A DNA stretch of 64,000 nt from Planctomycetaceae bacterium. GTDB taxonomy: Bacteria > Planctomycetota > Planctomycetia > Planctomycetales > Planctomycetaceae. Below, in pieces: positions 17,032 through 25,547 of the stretch (positions within the stretch are counted from its first letter, which is position 1; the number at the start of each line of letters is the position of its first letter). The stretch covers positions 78,010 to 142,009 of the forward strand of contig JABISG010000116.1 in the NCBI GenBank assembly GCA_018699955.1, in the 5' to 3' direction. The notes under the pieces are model-generated. The model searched no databases, had not been told where the DNA came from, and saw nothing but the letters and a program-made list of their open reading frames with translations. The position numbers and the translations under genes were made by a program.

Positions 17032-17931
17032 ATGGGGACTATGAAGGCGAAACAGGTCAGATTCGCAGGTTTGTTGGCAGTGGCTGCATTCGCTTGTATC
17101 TTCGCTGGTTGTGGTGGAGAGACCGAGACAGATTCAGCCGACAAAGCCGCCAGTCAGCCTACGGAGTCGGATCAGCCAACCGTCAGCAGCAGGCCGAAGT
17201 TCGCGCCGTTGGATCTGGAGGCCGGTTCGAGCGGCGGTGACGGCTCGTCGAAACCCCGCTTGACCGGTGCGGCGAAGACGGCGGCCGTCAGGCGGAAACT
17301 GCGACCACTGATGCGAGGTCAATGGAATGGCACCATCTCCCAGAAGGCGGGCGTCGAGAAGGTCAACTGGATTTACGATGTGAAGACCGACGAGGCGCAT
17401 CCGGGGTTGAAGATGACGACGAAAACCGGCGGCTATCTGAAGGAAGGACGTCTGACCTACCTGCCGGACGAGGAGAAGTTCCAGTTCACCGTCACAGAGA
17501 ACGGCGGTGCCGAGTTGGTGTTTCTGGGGGAATACTCTGAAGAGCCCCACGATGTGGTCGATGGCGTCGAAACCAAGATTGTGCAGCGGGCGTTCAAGCT
17601 CGAACTGAAACGCGAGGCGGATGAGCCAAAACACAAGTTGGTGAAAGTCGTCTTCAATCAGCTGCGTAACCGTCGCTATCTGCTGGAGTTGTACGACAAG
17701 CGCGACCGACGATTCGACACGATCAATACGATGATGGAAGGAGAGTCGTTCGGCGTCAGCGAAGATTATGGCGAAAAGGAGTGCATCATCTCGCAGGGGT
17801 TGGGAACGATTTCGATCCCTTACAAGGGCAAGACCTACTGGGTTTGCTGCTCGGGGTGCAAGGCGGAGTTCGATGCCGATCCCGATAAGTGGATCGCCAA
17901 ATACGCCGCCCTGAAAAAGATGGAGAAGTAG
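17032..17931 (+). CDS. Lipoprotein with Cys-rich YHS-like C-terminal domain
   Basis: About 299 residues. A lipoprotein signal (LLAVAAFACIFAGC) gives a lipidated Cys, followed by an acidic Ser/Thr/Pro linker. The middle domain (residues about 85-230) is beta-rich with no recognised family. The end, from ECIISQGLGTISIPYKGKTYWVCCSGC to EFDADPDKWIAKYA, follows the YHS pattern: a strand with IPYKGKTYWVCCSGC and then a helix with F..DP.KW. Cys residues in CCSGC could bind a metal such as copper. Starts: ATG at 17032 (AGAGG upstream) or 17041. It lies alone, followed by RNase D 132 bases on. A periplasmic metal-handling role is plausible, not proven. Confidence 0.6.
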   Translation: MGTMKAKQVRFAGLLAVAAFACIFAGCGGETETDSADKAASQPTESDQPTVSSRPKFAPLDLEAGSSGGDGSSKPRLTGAAKTAAVRRKLRPLMRGQWNGTISQKAGVEKVNWIYDVKTDEAHPGLKMTTKTGGYLKEGRLTYLPDEEKFQFTVTENGGAELVFLGEYSEEPHDVVDGVETKIVQRAFKLELKREADEPKHKLVKVVFNQLRNRRYLLELYDKRDRRFDTINTMMEGESFGVSEDYGEKECIISQGLGTISIPYKGKTYWVCCSGCKAEFDADPDKWIAKYAALKKMEK

Positions 17932-18063
17932 GGCGAGGCATTTCCCATTGACGAGGTCGCTGGGAAGTTTGCGAACCAACCCTCAGCCGACTTGCAGCGA
18001 ACCCGGCGGCATGCGACGATTCGACTTTCTGGCATATGCCTCCCTGAATGTGAGAGCGTCGAG

Positions 18064-19263
18064 ATGGCCGAAGGGCTGATTGAAGAGCAGGCGGAATTCG
18101 ATGATTTGTGCGCGCAGATTCGCGAGGCGGGAATCGTTGCGTTCGATACCGAGTTCGTCACCGAAGACACTTATCGGCCCGAGTTGTGTCTGCTGCAACT
18201 GGCGACCGACCAAATCAGTGTTGCGGTCGATCCGTTTCGCGTCGAGCGGTTGGACGCCTGGTGGGAGTTGATGGCCGACGATGAGACGACGGTTGTCGTT
18301 CACGGCGGGCAGGCGGAAATTAAGTTCTGCTTGGCGCTCGGCGACGCGCGACCGCGGAAACTTGTCGATGTGCAATTGGCCGAAGGGCTGCAAAGCACCA
18401 GTTATCCGCTCGGTTATGAAGCGCTGGTTCAACGGGTGCTGGGCGAACGCGTCAGCGGGAAAGAAACCCGCAGCGACTGGCGCCGCCGTCCGTTGTCGGC
18501 ACGCCAGATTGTTTACGCGCGGGAAGATGTCGATCACGTCTTGCCCATTTGGAATCGGCAGCGGAAATCGCTTGAGCAGTTGGGGCGGCTGGAGTGGTTT
18601 GACGCCGAAAGCGAGCGTTTCATCGACGACGTCGAAGCGGAACACAACCGAAAAGGCGCCGATCGTTTGTCCGGTTTGCACAAACTTCGCCCCCGCGAAT
18701 TGGTCGTCGCGACGGCTTTGGCCGATTGGCGCGATGCCGAGGCCGCCCGGCTGAACAAGCCGCTGCGGCGGATGCTGCGCGACGATCTCATCATTGAATT
18801 GGCACGACGTCAGCCGAAAACGGTCGGCCAGTTGATGGAAACGCGCGACATGAACCGCAGCAACTATCGGCGATCGGCCGATGCGATGGTCGCCTGCATT
18901 CAGCAGGCGGTCGCTATTCCCGATGACCAGTTGCCGCGCCGCGAGAAGGGGCGTGCGTCGCGAAAGCGGGACGAGGAGCAGGCGTTGGGCCAGCTGCTGA
19001 ATATGGCCTTGTCGAACCGATGTGCCGAAGCCAATGTTTCGCGGCAACTGATTGGCACCAGTGCCGATCTGCGTCAGCTGGTGCGGTCGCATGTCTTTGG
19101 CGATTCCAACGGACCGTTACCGCGTTTGGCAAGCGGATGGCGGGCGGAAGTGTGCGGCAACCTGCTGACCGACCTGCTCGACGGCAAGGTGTCGTTACGC
19201 GTGGCCGATCCGGAGTCGGATCACCCATTGGTGTTCGAGCGGTTCAATCCGGAATCGGACTGA
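18064..19263 (+). CDS. rnd: Ribonuclease D
   Basis: A 399-residue 3'-5' exoribonuclease that trims tRNA and other small RNA ends. The DEDD nuclease core is clear: Exo I as IVAFDTEFVTE, Exo II around VVHGGQAEIKFC, Exo III as YAREDVDHVLPIW with Tyr and Asp. In Exo II the usual Asp is a Glu (QAE for the common ED), a conservative change. An HRDC helical domain follows (LHKLRPRELVVATALADWRDAEA... LIIELARRQPKT) from about residue 200 to 290, then a C-terminal extension of about 90 residues. ATG at 18064 was chosen; the longer frame from 17992 has no similarity. No nearby gene shares its role. Confidence 0.9.
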   Translation: MAEGLIEEQAEFDDLCAQIREAGIVAFDTEFVTEDTYRPELCLLQLATDQISVAVDPFRVERLDAWWELMADDETTVVVHGGQAEIKFCLALGDARPRKLVDVQLAEGLQSTSYPLGYEALVQRVLGERVSGKETRSDWRRRPLSARQIVYAREDVDHVLPIWNRQRKSLEQLGRLEWFDAESERFIDDVEAEHNRKGADRLSGLHKLRPRELVVATALADWRDAEAARLNKPLRRMLRDDLIIELARRQPKTVGQLMETRDMNRSNYRRSADAMVACIQQAVAIPDDQLPRREKGRASRKRDEEQALGQLLNMALSNRCAEANVSRQLIGTSADLRQLVRSHVFGDSNGPLPRLASGWRAEVCGNLLTDLLDGKVSLRVADPESDHPLVFERFNPESD

Positions 19264-19764
19264 CGGCCGGCTCAATCGGTCGTGATCGCGCTTCACGGCA
19301 ACACTCGATGCCGGAATGTCGAATATTTGGCTGAGATTTGATCGCCAAAAGTCGATAGTTCCGAGAATCCCTGGCTGGATTGCAATTTAGTCGATTTTTT
19401 TGTTGACATTTTACGCGTTTCCCTCAAAAATCGGGAAGCTGAAATGATTTCAGTCCAGCCCCGGTTGTCCCAACCAATTTGATCGCCATTTGAAGCTTTA
19501 TGCCAACGATTTGTCGACTGGAAGAGTCGAAAATCTGTTTCCTCGCAAAAGCAACTTGGCAACAACGGTGACGGGAGGGGTTGACGTGAGCAATCGTCTG
19601 CCAACTTGTTTGTAAGTTGTTTTGCATCTATGTGTTACGGCGACCGCTTGCTCCGTCATATGCAGTCAATTGAGTGGTAATGGAAACTGTTCGCAACTTT
19701 GCTGTTGAACGACACCAACTGACTTTGCCTGATTTTTATTTTTCTGAATTTTGGAGTACGTGGA
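19264..19764. other. Gene-free stretch of 500 bp before a small acidic protein gene
   Basis: No convincing gene. It is more A/T-rich than its surroundings. A near-consensus promoter and a palindrome lie at 19403-19453. The gap suggests a long leader or an unrecognised small RNA. Confidence 0.55.
19403..19453 (+). promoter_or_regulatory. Promoter-like site with downstream palindrome
   Basis: TTGACA at 19403-19408, a 17-base spacer, then AAAAAT at 19426-19431 (four of six matches to the -10 consensus). Directly after lies the perfect palindrome CTGAAAT-G-ATTTCAG at 19439-19453, placed where an operator could sit near the transcription start. If used, the leader of the gene at 19765 would be over 320 bases. 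Confidence 0.4.
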
Positions 19765-20037
19765 ATGTCGTTGCAGTTCGAGGCCTATCCCGACCTCACA
19801 GCACCCTCGGGAATTGATGAATCGGAATACATCGGCGATTTTGACATCCGCGGCGATGACGAACATTACCAAGAACTCGGCGTTGCCCCGCTCGATGCCA
19901 CGGAAGCCAAACCGGGCTCGACGGACAAGGTGGTGATGCTGGCAGCACGTTACGCCGCCGGCCTGCCGCTGTGGCACGACGACGACTGCTACGATCACGG
20001 TCCCGGCGGCTTCCCCGAAGACGACGAACTCGAGTGA
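19765..20037 (+). CDS. Small acidic protein, unknown function
   Basis: A 90-residue soluble protein, strongly acidic, with no Cys except one and no membrane segment. It opens with LQFEAYPDLTAPSGIDESEYIGDF, has many Asp/Glu residues, and ends with a run rich in Asp and His: LWHDDDCYDHGPGGFPEDDELE. The HDDDC/DH cluster could bind a divalent metal. A GGAG-type ribosome site (TTGGAGTACGTGGA) precedes the ATG. A strong hairpin follows the stop. No family was recognised. Confidence 0.55.
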   Translation: MSLQFEAYPDLTAPSGIDESEYIGDFDIRGDDEHYQELGVAPLDATEAKPGSTDKVVMLAARYAAGLPLWHDDDCYDHGPGGFPEDDELE

Positions 20038-20071
20038 CCGACTGCAGAATGTCATCTCGACAAACTGATGA

Positions 20072-20105
20072 CGGCTGTCGGCGTGTGACTTCACGCCGGC
20101 AGCCG
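20072..20105 (+). terminator. Strong 14-bp stem-loop after the small acidic protein gene
   Basis: CGGCTGTCGGCGTG, loop TGACTT, CACGCCGGCAGCCG; 14 pairs including one G-U. A CTCTCGTTT stretch follows rather than a clean T run, so it may be a terminator or a 3'-end stabiliser. Confidence 0.5.
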
Positions 20106-20345
20106 CTCTCGTTTACCCTCTTGGTCCCCCCCCGACTGCGTTTTCGCGGTTCCCCTGTTGCCGGTCGCTGCATGGACGCTGATGCCCAATCACCGAATGG
20201 CGGTTGAATGGCGCGAGAATTGCACATCAGTATGAGACAACCGGCATCGACTGCCACCACCGTTACCGACGCGTGTCGGCATGATGGAAATTACAAGCCC
20301 GTTTGAAAAAACAACCAACCGAAGAGAGAATGAGGAGTTCAACAG

Positions 20346-20606
20346 ATGCCCATCGCACCGGCATTACGGAGAGCCGGCGTTCCAAGTCAAACACACCGAA
20401 TGGATCGCGACGAAGTTCTCCTGCAGCAAATTGACGCCAAAACGTATCGCCAGGTCCAGGATCTCGACGTTGCCTGCGAAGGCGACTGCGTTGTTGTGAC
20501 CGGCCGTAGCCGAACCTATTACGTCAAGCAATTGGCAACACAGGCCCTGCAGTCTTCGTCCCCCGACATCAGAATTGCGAACGAAATCGTCGTCGTTGCC
20601 AGCTGA
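20346..20606 (+). CDS. Small BON-domain-like protein
   Basis: An 86-residue soluble protein. The C-terminal 65 residues have the alternating helix-strand pattern of a BON domain: a helix, a strand GDCVVVTGRSRTYYVKQLATQAL and a final strand IRIANEIVVVA. BON domains bind membranes or polysaccharide, but this one has no signal peptide, so a cytoplasmic role is more likely. GAGGAG seven bases upstream supports the ATG at 20346; an internal ATG at 20400 is possible. It is about 310 bases after the acidic protein and 200 before the sulfite-oxidase-family gene. The family call is a judgement from the pattern only. Confidence 0.5.
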   Translation: MPIAPALRRAGVPSQTHRMDRDEVLLQQIDAKTYRQVQDLDVACEGDCVVVTGRSRTYYVKQLATQALQSSSPDIRIANEIVVVAS

Positions 20607-20662
20607 AGTCGCAGCACTGCCCCGCCATCCCACCACGACACGCCTGCCCGCTCATTCATCGC

Positions 20663-20698
20663 GCCCGCCAATTTAGCGGGCTTGCGCGCGAACGCAAG
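20663..20698. repeat. Two abutting hairpins upstream of the sulfite-oxidase-family gene
   Basis: GCCCGC-CAATTTA-GCGGGC (20663-20681) and CTTGCG-CGCGAA-CGCAAG (20681-20698) share one base. They lie about 105 bases before the GTG start of the next gene and after the BON-like gene, so they could end one transcript or structure the leader of the next. Confidence 0.45.
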
Positions 20699-20803
20699 AC
20701 ATTCCCAGGCTTTCCCACAATCGTTGCAGACAGGATGTTTCGTGCGTAGAATTGCACGCACGTACTGGCAGCCTCCGTCCGTCGCCGCTATTGGGAGTTC
20801 CCT

Positions 20804-21976
20804 GTGAACGTCAACCAGACTGTCATCAGCACGTCCCCCGAAAATCGAGAGACTCCACTGGCTGACGTACAGGGCTGGGTCACTCCCAGTCGCTGGTTTT
20901 TTGTCCGCAGCCATTACGAAGCCCCCGAAGTCGATCTCGACTCTTGGGAAGTTTCGGTTGCCGGTTGTGTGGAACGACCGCTCGCCGTGAACTGGGAGCA
21001 GTTGAATTCGCTGCCGCAGCAATCGGTCTTCTACACGATGGAATGTGCCGGCAACGGCCGGTCGTTTTTGCACCCCGCCGTCGAGGGCGTGCAATGGAAC
21101 GCCGGAGCCGTCGGACATGCCGAGTGGTCGGGCGTGCCGCTGAAGTACTTGCTCGACGAGGCCGGACTGCAACCCGATGCCGTCGAAATTGTGTTCTCCG
21201 GAGGCGACTTGGGCGTGGAAAAGGGATACGACGAGCCACAACCCTACGCCCGTAGTTTGCCGCTGGAAAAAGCGCTGCACCCCGATACGCTGTTGGCGAC
21301 GCGAATGAACGGGGAACTGCTCGAACAGAGTCACGGCTTCCCGGTCCGTTTGCTGGTTCCCGGTTGGTACGGCGTTGCCAGCGTCAAATGGCTCAAAAGC
21401 ATCGAAGTGGTCAGCCAACCGTTCGACGGGTACTTTCAGACGGTCAAATACACCATCCAGCGCGAAACCGGACGTGGCATGCAGTCGGAAGTGGTTGGTC
21501 CGATGCCGGTCAAGTCGGAGATGATACGCCCCACCGCCGACGCAACGCTCGGCATCGGTGCCAATCGAATGTTCGGTATGGCCTGGGCCGGAGAAGAAGC
21601 AGTCGAGGCAGTCGAAGTGAGCGTTGACGGCGGCGAAACCTGGCAGCGGGCAGAACTGAACGGGCCACGCGCACCGTACTCGTGGACGCTGTGGGAATAC
21701 CTGTGGGAGGTCGCCGTCCCCGGCGAATACGAGTTGATGTCGCGGGCAATTTCCACAGGAGGCCGCATTCAGCCGACACAGCACGATCCGAACTTCAGTG
21801 GCTACCTGATCAACTTCAGCCGGAAGACGACGGTCCACATCGAAGCGGAACAACAAAGCCACGATTTGCTGGGCGATTGGAAATCACTGCGGCACGAGAT
21901 GACCGAAGTCGCCCGCGCTCGCGCCGGTATGCCGCTCGATGCCGAAATGGAATTCAGCAGCGGCGCCGGCATTTGA
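20804..21976 (+). CDS. Sulfite-oxidase-family molybdopterin enzyme
   Basis: A 390-residue molybdenum cofactor enzyme. The oxidoreductase domain is clear: the Cys ligand of Mo in TMECAGNGRSF, then VQWNAGAVGHAEWSGVPL, LSHGFPVRLLVPGWYG-type sequence (here EQSHGFPVRLLVPGWYG) and VKWLKSIEV. The C-terminal 120 residues form the Mo-co dimerisation domain (VEVSVDGGETWQRAEL, WTLWEYLWEVAVPGEYELMSRA). The electron acceptor and substrate are unknown; sulfite is the best guess. No Tat or Sec signal is visible, so it should be cytoplasmic. The GTG start has GGGAG upstream. moeA follows 75 bases on and would supply the cofactor, which supports a shared operon. Confidence 0.88.
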   Translation: MNVNQTVISTSPENRETPLADVQGWVTPSRWFFVRSHYEAPEVDLDSWEVSVAGCVERPLAVNWEQLNSLPQQSVFYTMECAGNGRSFLHPAVEGVQWNAGAVGHAEWSGVPLKYLLDEAGLQPDAVEIVFSGGDLGVEKGYDEPQPYARSLPLEKALHPDTLLATRMNGELLEQSHGFPVRLLVPGWYGVASVKWLKSIEVVSQPFDGYFQTVKYTIQRETGRGMQSEVVGPMPVKSEMIRPTADATLGIGANRMFGMAWAGEEAVEAVEVSVDGGETWQRAELNGPRAPYSWTLWEYLWEVAVPGEYELMSRAISTGGRIQPTQHDPNFSGYLINFSRKTTVHIEAEQQSHDLLGDWKSLRHEMTEVARARAGMPLDAEMEFSSGAGI

Positions 21977-22051
21977 CAGACTGCAGAAAACGAGGCCGCC
22001 AACGCGAAGTGGCACGGCGCAGCAGATTTCGAGAACGAGTATCGAATACCA

Positions 22052-23278
22052 ATGTTGAGCGTTGATGAAGCCTTCTCCGCAATTCTGGCTGCCGTCGAAA
22101 CTTCCGCGCCGGAACCGACGGCACTTGCGGATGCGTTGGGGCTGACTCTCGCTGACGATATTATCAGCGACATCGACTCGCCACCGTTCGACAAATCGCT
22201 GATGGATGGTTTCGCCGTTCGTGCAGAAGACGTGACCGGCGGCAAGGCGACGCTCCGTGTCATCGACGAAGTGATGGCCGGAAGTTTGCCGTCGAAGGTG
22301 GTGCGGCAAGGCGAAGCGACGCGGATTATGACCGGCGCACCAATTCCCGAGGGTGCCGATGCCGTCGTCCGCGTTGAGGAAACCAGTTTCAACGCCGAGA
22401 ACGGCACCGTCGAAATCTCCAGCCCGTCAACCTCCGTTGAGTCCAATTTGATGCGTCGCGGGACGTCGATGCGACGCGGCGACCGCGTCTTGCCTGCCGG
22501 ACGAATATTGAGGCCGCAGGAGTTGGGAGCGTTGGCGGAATTGGGGGTTCACACCGTGAATGTCCGGCCGCGTCCAACTGTTGCCGTACTGGCAACCGGC
22601 GATGAACTCGTCCCAGTCGACCAAACGCCGGGGCCGGGTCAGATTCGCAATTCCAACGAGACGATGCTCGTCGCCCAGATTCGCCGTGCCGGGGGCGAAC
22701 CGGTCCCGTTGGGTATCGCCCGCGACAATCGAAAAGACCTCGGCGAGCGGATTGCCGCTGGGTTACAGTGCGACATGCTGTTGCTTTCCGGCGGCGTCTC
22801 GGCCGGCAAACTCGATCTGGTTCCGTCGGAACTCGAAGCGGCCGGCGTGGGGCAGGTCTTTCACAAAGTTCGTGTTAAACCAGGCAAGCCTGTTTGGTAC
22901 GGCAATATGGAGATGCCCAACGGCCCCTGCCGTCACGTATTCGGGTTGCCGGGGAACCCGGTGAGCAGTCTCGTCAGCTTCGAGTTGTTCGCGCGAACCG
23001 CGATTCGTAAGCTGATGGGCATCGAGCCGGCGGCGCCGAAGGCGGTCCGCGCGCGAATGGTGGCAGCTCATATTGCCCGCGGAGACCGTCCGACGTATCA
23101 TCCCGCCCGCTTGGAATTGAGCGGAGAAGGCGCAGTCGTTCGCCCGGTCGCATGGCAGGGGTCGGCCGACTTGCGATCGACGGTCGAAGCCAATGCGATG
23201 ATCTTGTTTCCCGCCGGCGACCAGGACTATGCAGCGGGCGACACGGTCGAAGTTTTCTGTTGGGACGACCTTTCCTGA
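22052..23278 (+). CDS. moeA: Molybdopterin molybdotransferase MoeA
   Basis: A 408-residue enzyme that inserts molybdate into adenylated molybdopterin. The N-terminal domain has PPFDKSLMDGFAVRAED (the family's PPFDnSamDGyA), with TGAPIPEGADAVVRVEET after it. The central MoCF-binding domain has VAVLATGDELV, IRNSNETMLVAQIRRAG, and LLSGGVSAGKLDLVPSEL, then HKVRVKPGKPVWYG and FGLPGNPVSSLVSFELF. The C-terminal beta domain ends near VEVFCWDDLS. The length matches the family. It follows the sulfite-oxidase-family gene on the same strand. The upstream region has little ribosome-site signal. Confidence 0.95.
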   Translation: MLSVDEAFSAILAAVETSAPEPTALADALGLTLADDIISDIDSPPFDKSLMDGFAVRAEDVTGGKATLRVIDEVMAGSLPSKVVRQGEATRIMTGAPIPEGADAVVRVEETSFNAENGTVEISSPSTSVESNLMRRGTSMRRGDRVLPAGRILRPQELGALAELGVHTVNVRPRPTVAVLATGDELVPVDQTPGPGQIRNSNETMLVAQIRRAGGEPVPLGIARDNRKDLGERIAAGLQCDMLLLSGGVSAGKLDLVPSELEAAGVGQVFHKVRVKPGKPVWYGNMEMPNGPCRHVFGLPGNPVSSLVSFELFARTAIRKLMGIEPAAPKAVRARMVAAHIARGDRPTYHPARLELSGEGAVVRPVAWQGSADLRSTVEANAMILFPAGDQDYAAGDTVEVFCWDDLS

Positions 23279-23307
23279 CCGCCTGAAAATGTTGGATCAC
23301 GCGGTGC

Positions 23308-23334
23308 AAAGCCCACGGGCCGCGCCCCGTGGGA
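23308..23334 (+). repeat. 27-bp repeat with CCCACGGG hairpin, copy 1
   Basis: Identical 27 bases occur at 53787-53813 in the same orientation. The core folds as CCCACGGG-loop-CCCGTGGG. Each copy sits about 30-45 bases before a start codon (lnt here, the SDR gene there). Confidence 0.6.
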
Positions 23335-23362
23335 ACTCGAATTGTCCAAGGACGGACGAAAC

Positions 23363-25228
23363 ATGACGACAGAGACAATGCCCGCACAACCGCAACGGCT
23401 TCGGTCGACTCCCGAGAACGAACCGACCGTCAAAATGATCATCGCCTCTGCACGATCGGCACCCGTTCGTGGGCCGGCGCGTGGTGCATGGTTGTTGTCG
23501 TTGGTGACGGGAATCTTGTTGTTAATGAGCTTTCCCCCGCTCGACTGGGGACCGTTGGCTTGGGTCGCGATCGTTCCACTTGTGCTGCTGGTGCGAATTC
23601 CCACTCGCACAAAATGGATGTACCGCGCGGTCTACGGTGGCGGTTTCGCGTTCACGCTCATCGCCCTGCAATGGATGCGATTGGCCAGCGCGCCGATGTA
23701 CTTCGCCTGGTTGGCGTTGGCCCTGTATGTGGCGATGTATTTCCCGCTGTTCGTTGCTTTGTCGCGAGTCGCTGTGCATCGCTTTTCTATTCCATTAACG
23801 CTGGCGGTGCCGGTGGTTTGGGTTGGACTGGAATTCGCGCGGGCCTACATGCTCACCGGCTTCTCATGGTATTACCTCGGTCACACGCAATACCGCTGGG
23901 TTGAGTTGATTCAAATCAGCGACGTCGTTGGCGCGTACGGCGTGAGTTTCCTCATCGCGATGTTGGCAGCTTGTCTGGCGGGGTTGTTGCCGGTGTCGTT
24001 GCTGTCACGATTGAAACTGCTGGTCCCCGGCGAAGAACAACCGCTGCTGCATGCCGAGCAAACATCGTTCTCCCGCCGCGCAATCAGCGTGACGGTTTGC
24101 ATCGCCGTCTTCGCCGCCGTTTTGGGTTACGGTTTCGTTCGCCGTGGCCAGGCAAACTTTGTCGAAGGCGCGCGAGTTGCATTGGTGCAGGGCAATTTCC
24201 CACCGTCATTCAAGCACGATCCCACACAAGCCAGCCGCCGCAAAATTTTCGAGACACATCACAATCTGACCGGCATGGCCGTGAAGAAACACCCGGTCGA
24301 TCTGATCGTGTGGCCCGAAACGATGTACCGTGCGCCGTTGATGGTCGCCTCGCCCGATCTGGGTGACGAGCTATTGGCAAAGCAGTCTCCACCCGGCGTG
24401 AGGGCCGAAGACTGGCGTCGCTCACTCGTGCCGAAAGTCCTGTCGAATATGAGCCGTCAGTCGGGCGCCGCAATGATTATCGGCATCGAAACCTGGACTG
24501 CCGATCGCGAAGGATTTCGCCGTTACAACTCGGCGGCATTCTCCCGACCCGACGTGGGACTGACCGGACGGTACGACAAATTGCATCGCGTCATTTTCGG
24601 CGAGTACGTTCCCTTGCAGAAGGAAGTGCCGCTGATGGCAGCTCTTTCACCCATGCCGATTCAGTTCCAACTTTCGAAGGGAAAGACGGCTTCGGCCTTC
24701 GAGTACAAAGGCATGCGATATGCGCCGGTCATTTGCTTTGAAGACACCGTCCCGCATCTCATGCGGGGAATTGCCAAATCGACGGCCGACCCGCAAACGG
24801 GCAAGCCGGTCGATTGTTTCGTCAACCTCACCAACGACGGCTGGTTTCACGGTTCGAGCGAACTCGACCAACATTTGATAACCGCACAGTTTCGCTGCAT
24901 CGAAACCCGCACGCCAATGGTCCGCGCGGTCAACACGGGCATCTCGGCCATCATCGATGGCGACGGCGTCGTCGTCGAGCCGGACGATTTCATCGACGGC
25001 GATGGCAAGGGGCGCAACTCGATGCGCGATTCGAAGACCGGCCAATATCACAAGCAACTCAACGCAGCCATCGTCAGTACCGTCCCGCTGGATGACCGCC
25101 GCAGCGCCTACGTCGTGTGGGGCGACTGGTTCGCCGGCAGTTGCGGCCTGATGGCCGGTTTTGTCTTCATCGGCGGGCTGATTCCCCGCCGCCGCCGCGA
25201 AACAAATGTGGCGACCGACGAAAGTTGA
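23363..25228 (+). CDS. lnt: Apolipoprotein N-acyltransferase
   Basis: A 621-residue inner-membrane enzyme that transfers the third acyl chain to the N-terminal Cys of lipoproteins. The N-terminal half has about six to eight membrane helices, including WLLSLVTGILLLMSFPPLDWG. The periplasmic nitrilase-like domain has the catalytic Glu in IVWPETMYRAP, Lys in RYDKLHRVIFGEYVP and Cys in APVICFEDTVPHL, and the substrate loop VNLTNDGWFHGSSELDQH. It is longer than the E. coli protein (512), mostly in loops and N-terminus. ATG at 23363; an upstream TTG adds seven residues. Alone between moeA and the protease gene; several lipoproteins in the window would need it. Confidence 0.93.
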   Translation: MTTETMPAQPQRLRSTPENEPTVKMIIASARSAPVRGPARGAWLLSLVTGILLLMSFPPLDWGPLAWVAIVPLVLLVRIPTRTKWMYRAVYGGGFAFTLIALQWMRLASAPMYFAWLALALYVAMYFPLFVALSRVAVHRFSIPLTLAVPVVWVGLEFARAYMLTGFSWYYLGHTQYRWVELIQISDVVGAYGVSFLIAMLAACLAGLLPVSLLSRLKLLVPGEEQPLLHAEQTSFSRRAISVTVCIAVFAAVLGYGFVRRGQANFVEGARVALVQGNFPPSFKHDPTQASRRKIFETHHNLTGMAVKKHPVDLIVWPETMYRAPLMVASPDLGDELLAKQSPPGVRAEDWRRSLVPKVLSNMSRQSGAAMIIGIETWTADREGFRRYNSAAFSRPDVGLTGRYDKLHRVIFGEYVPLQKEVPLMAALSPMPIQFQLSKGKTASAFEYKGMRYAPVICFEDTVPHLMRGIAKSTADPQTGKPVDCFVNLTNDGWFHGSSELDQHLITAQFRCIETRTPMVRAVNTGISAIIDGDGVVVEPDDFIDGDGKGRNSMRDSKTGQYHKQLNAAIVSTVPLDDRRSAYVVWGDWFAGSCGLMAGFVFIGGLIPRRRRETNVATDES

Positions 25229-25547
25229 TGCGAGTTTTTCCAGTCCCCACTGTCTTTCTCTGCGTCCCTTTGCATCTTTGCGTCAAAACTCAAAGCGGTG
25301 AACGCACCGACAGAATGCCTCGCTGCCAACTGAATCTTGCTCAAAGTCCTGAAATCGCCTAGACTGAGGGATCAGAAAACATTGCGCGGTTTGACAGCAG
25401 TTTTCGGTTAGAGCCGAGCTGTGTGAATCGTCATTGGTATTGAAGCGATTGATGAAGCGGAGAGTTTTCGACGGGAACAGTTCCACCGAAAAGACGGTTT
25501 GCTGTTCGCGTCGCGAGTCAAAACGGGTCAGCCTGGGGAGAAAAGCT
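25229..25547. other. Gene-free stretch of about 320 bp
   Basis: Contains the reverse-oriented ACGCAAAG-type repeat at 25253-25288 and the upstream region of the protease gene. No strong promoter or hairpin was seen. GGGGAG precedes the ATG at 25548. Confidence 0.55.
25253..25288 (-). repeat. ACGCAAAG...CGCAGAGAAAG intergenic repeat, copy 2
   Basis: On the minus strand it reads GACGCAAAGATGCAAAG then GGACGCAGAGAAAG, close to the copy at 4071-4115. Confidence 0.55.

Noticed and set aside
17983..19092. Minus-strand frame opposite RNase D
   Set aside because: Shadow; the plus strand carries all RNase D motifs.
20519..21862. Long minus-strand open frame over the sulfite-oxidase-family gene
   Set aside because: Shadow of a strongly recognised plus-strand gene in GC-rich DNA; no family motif and no ribosome site.
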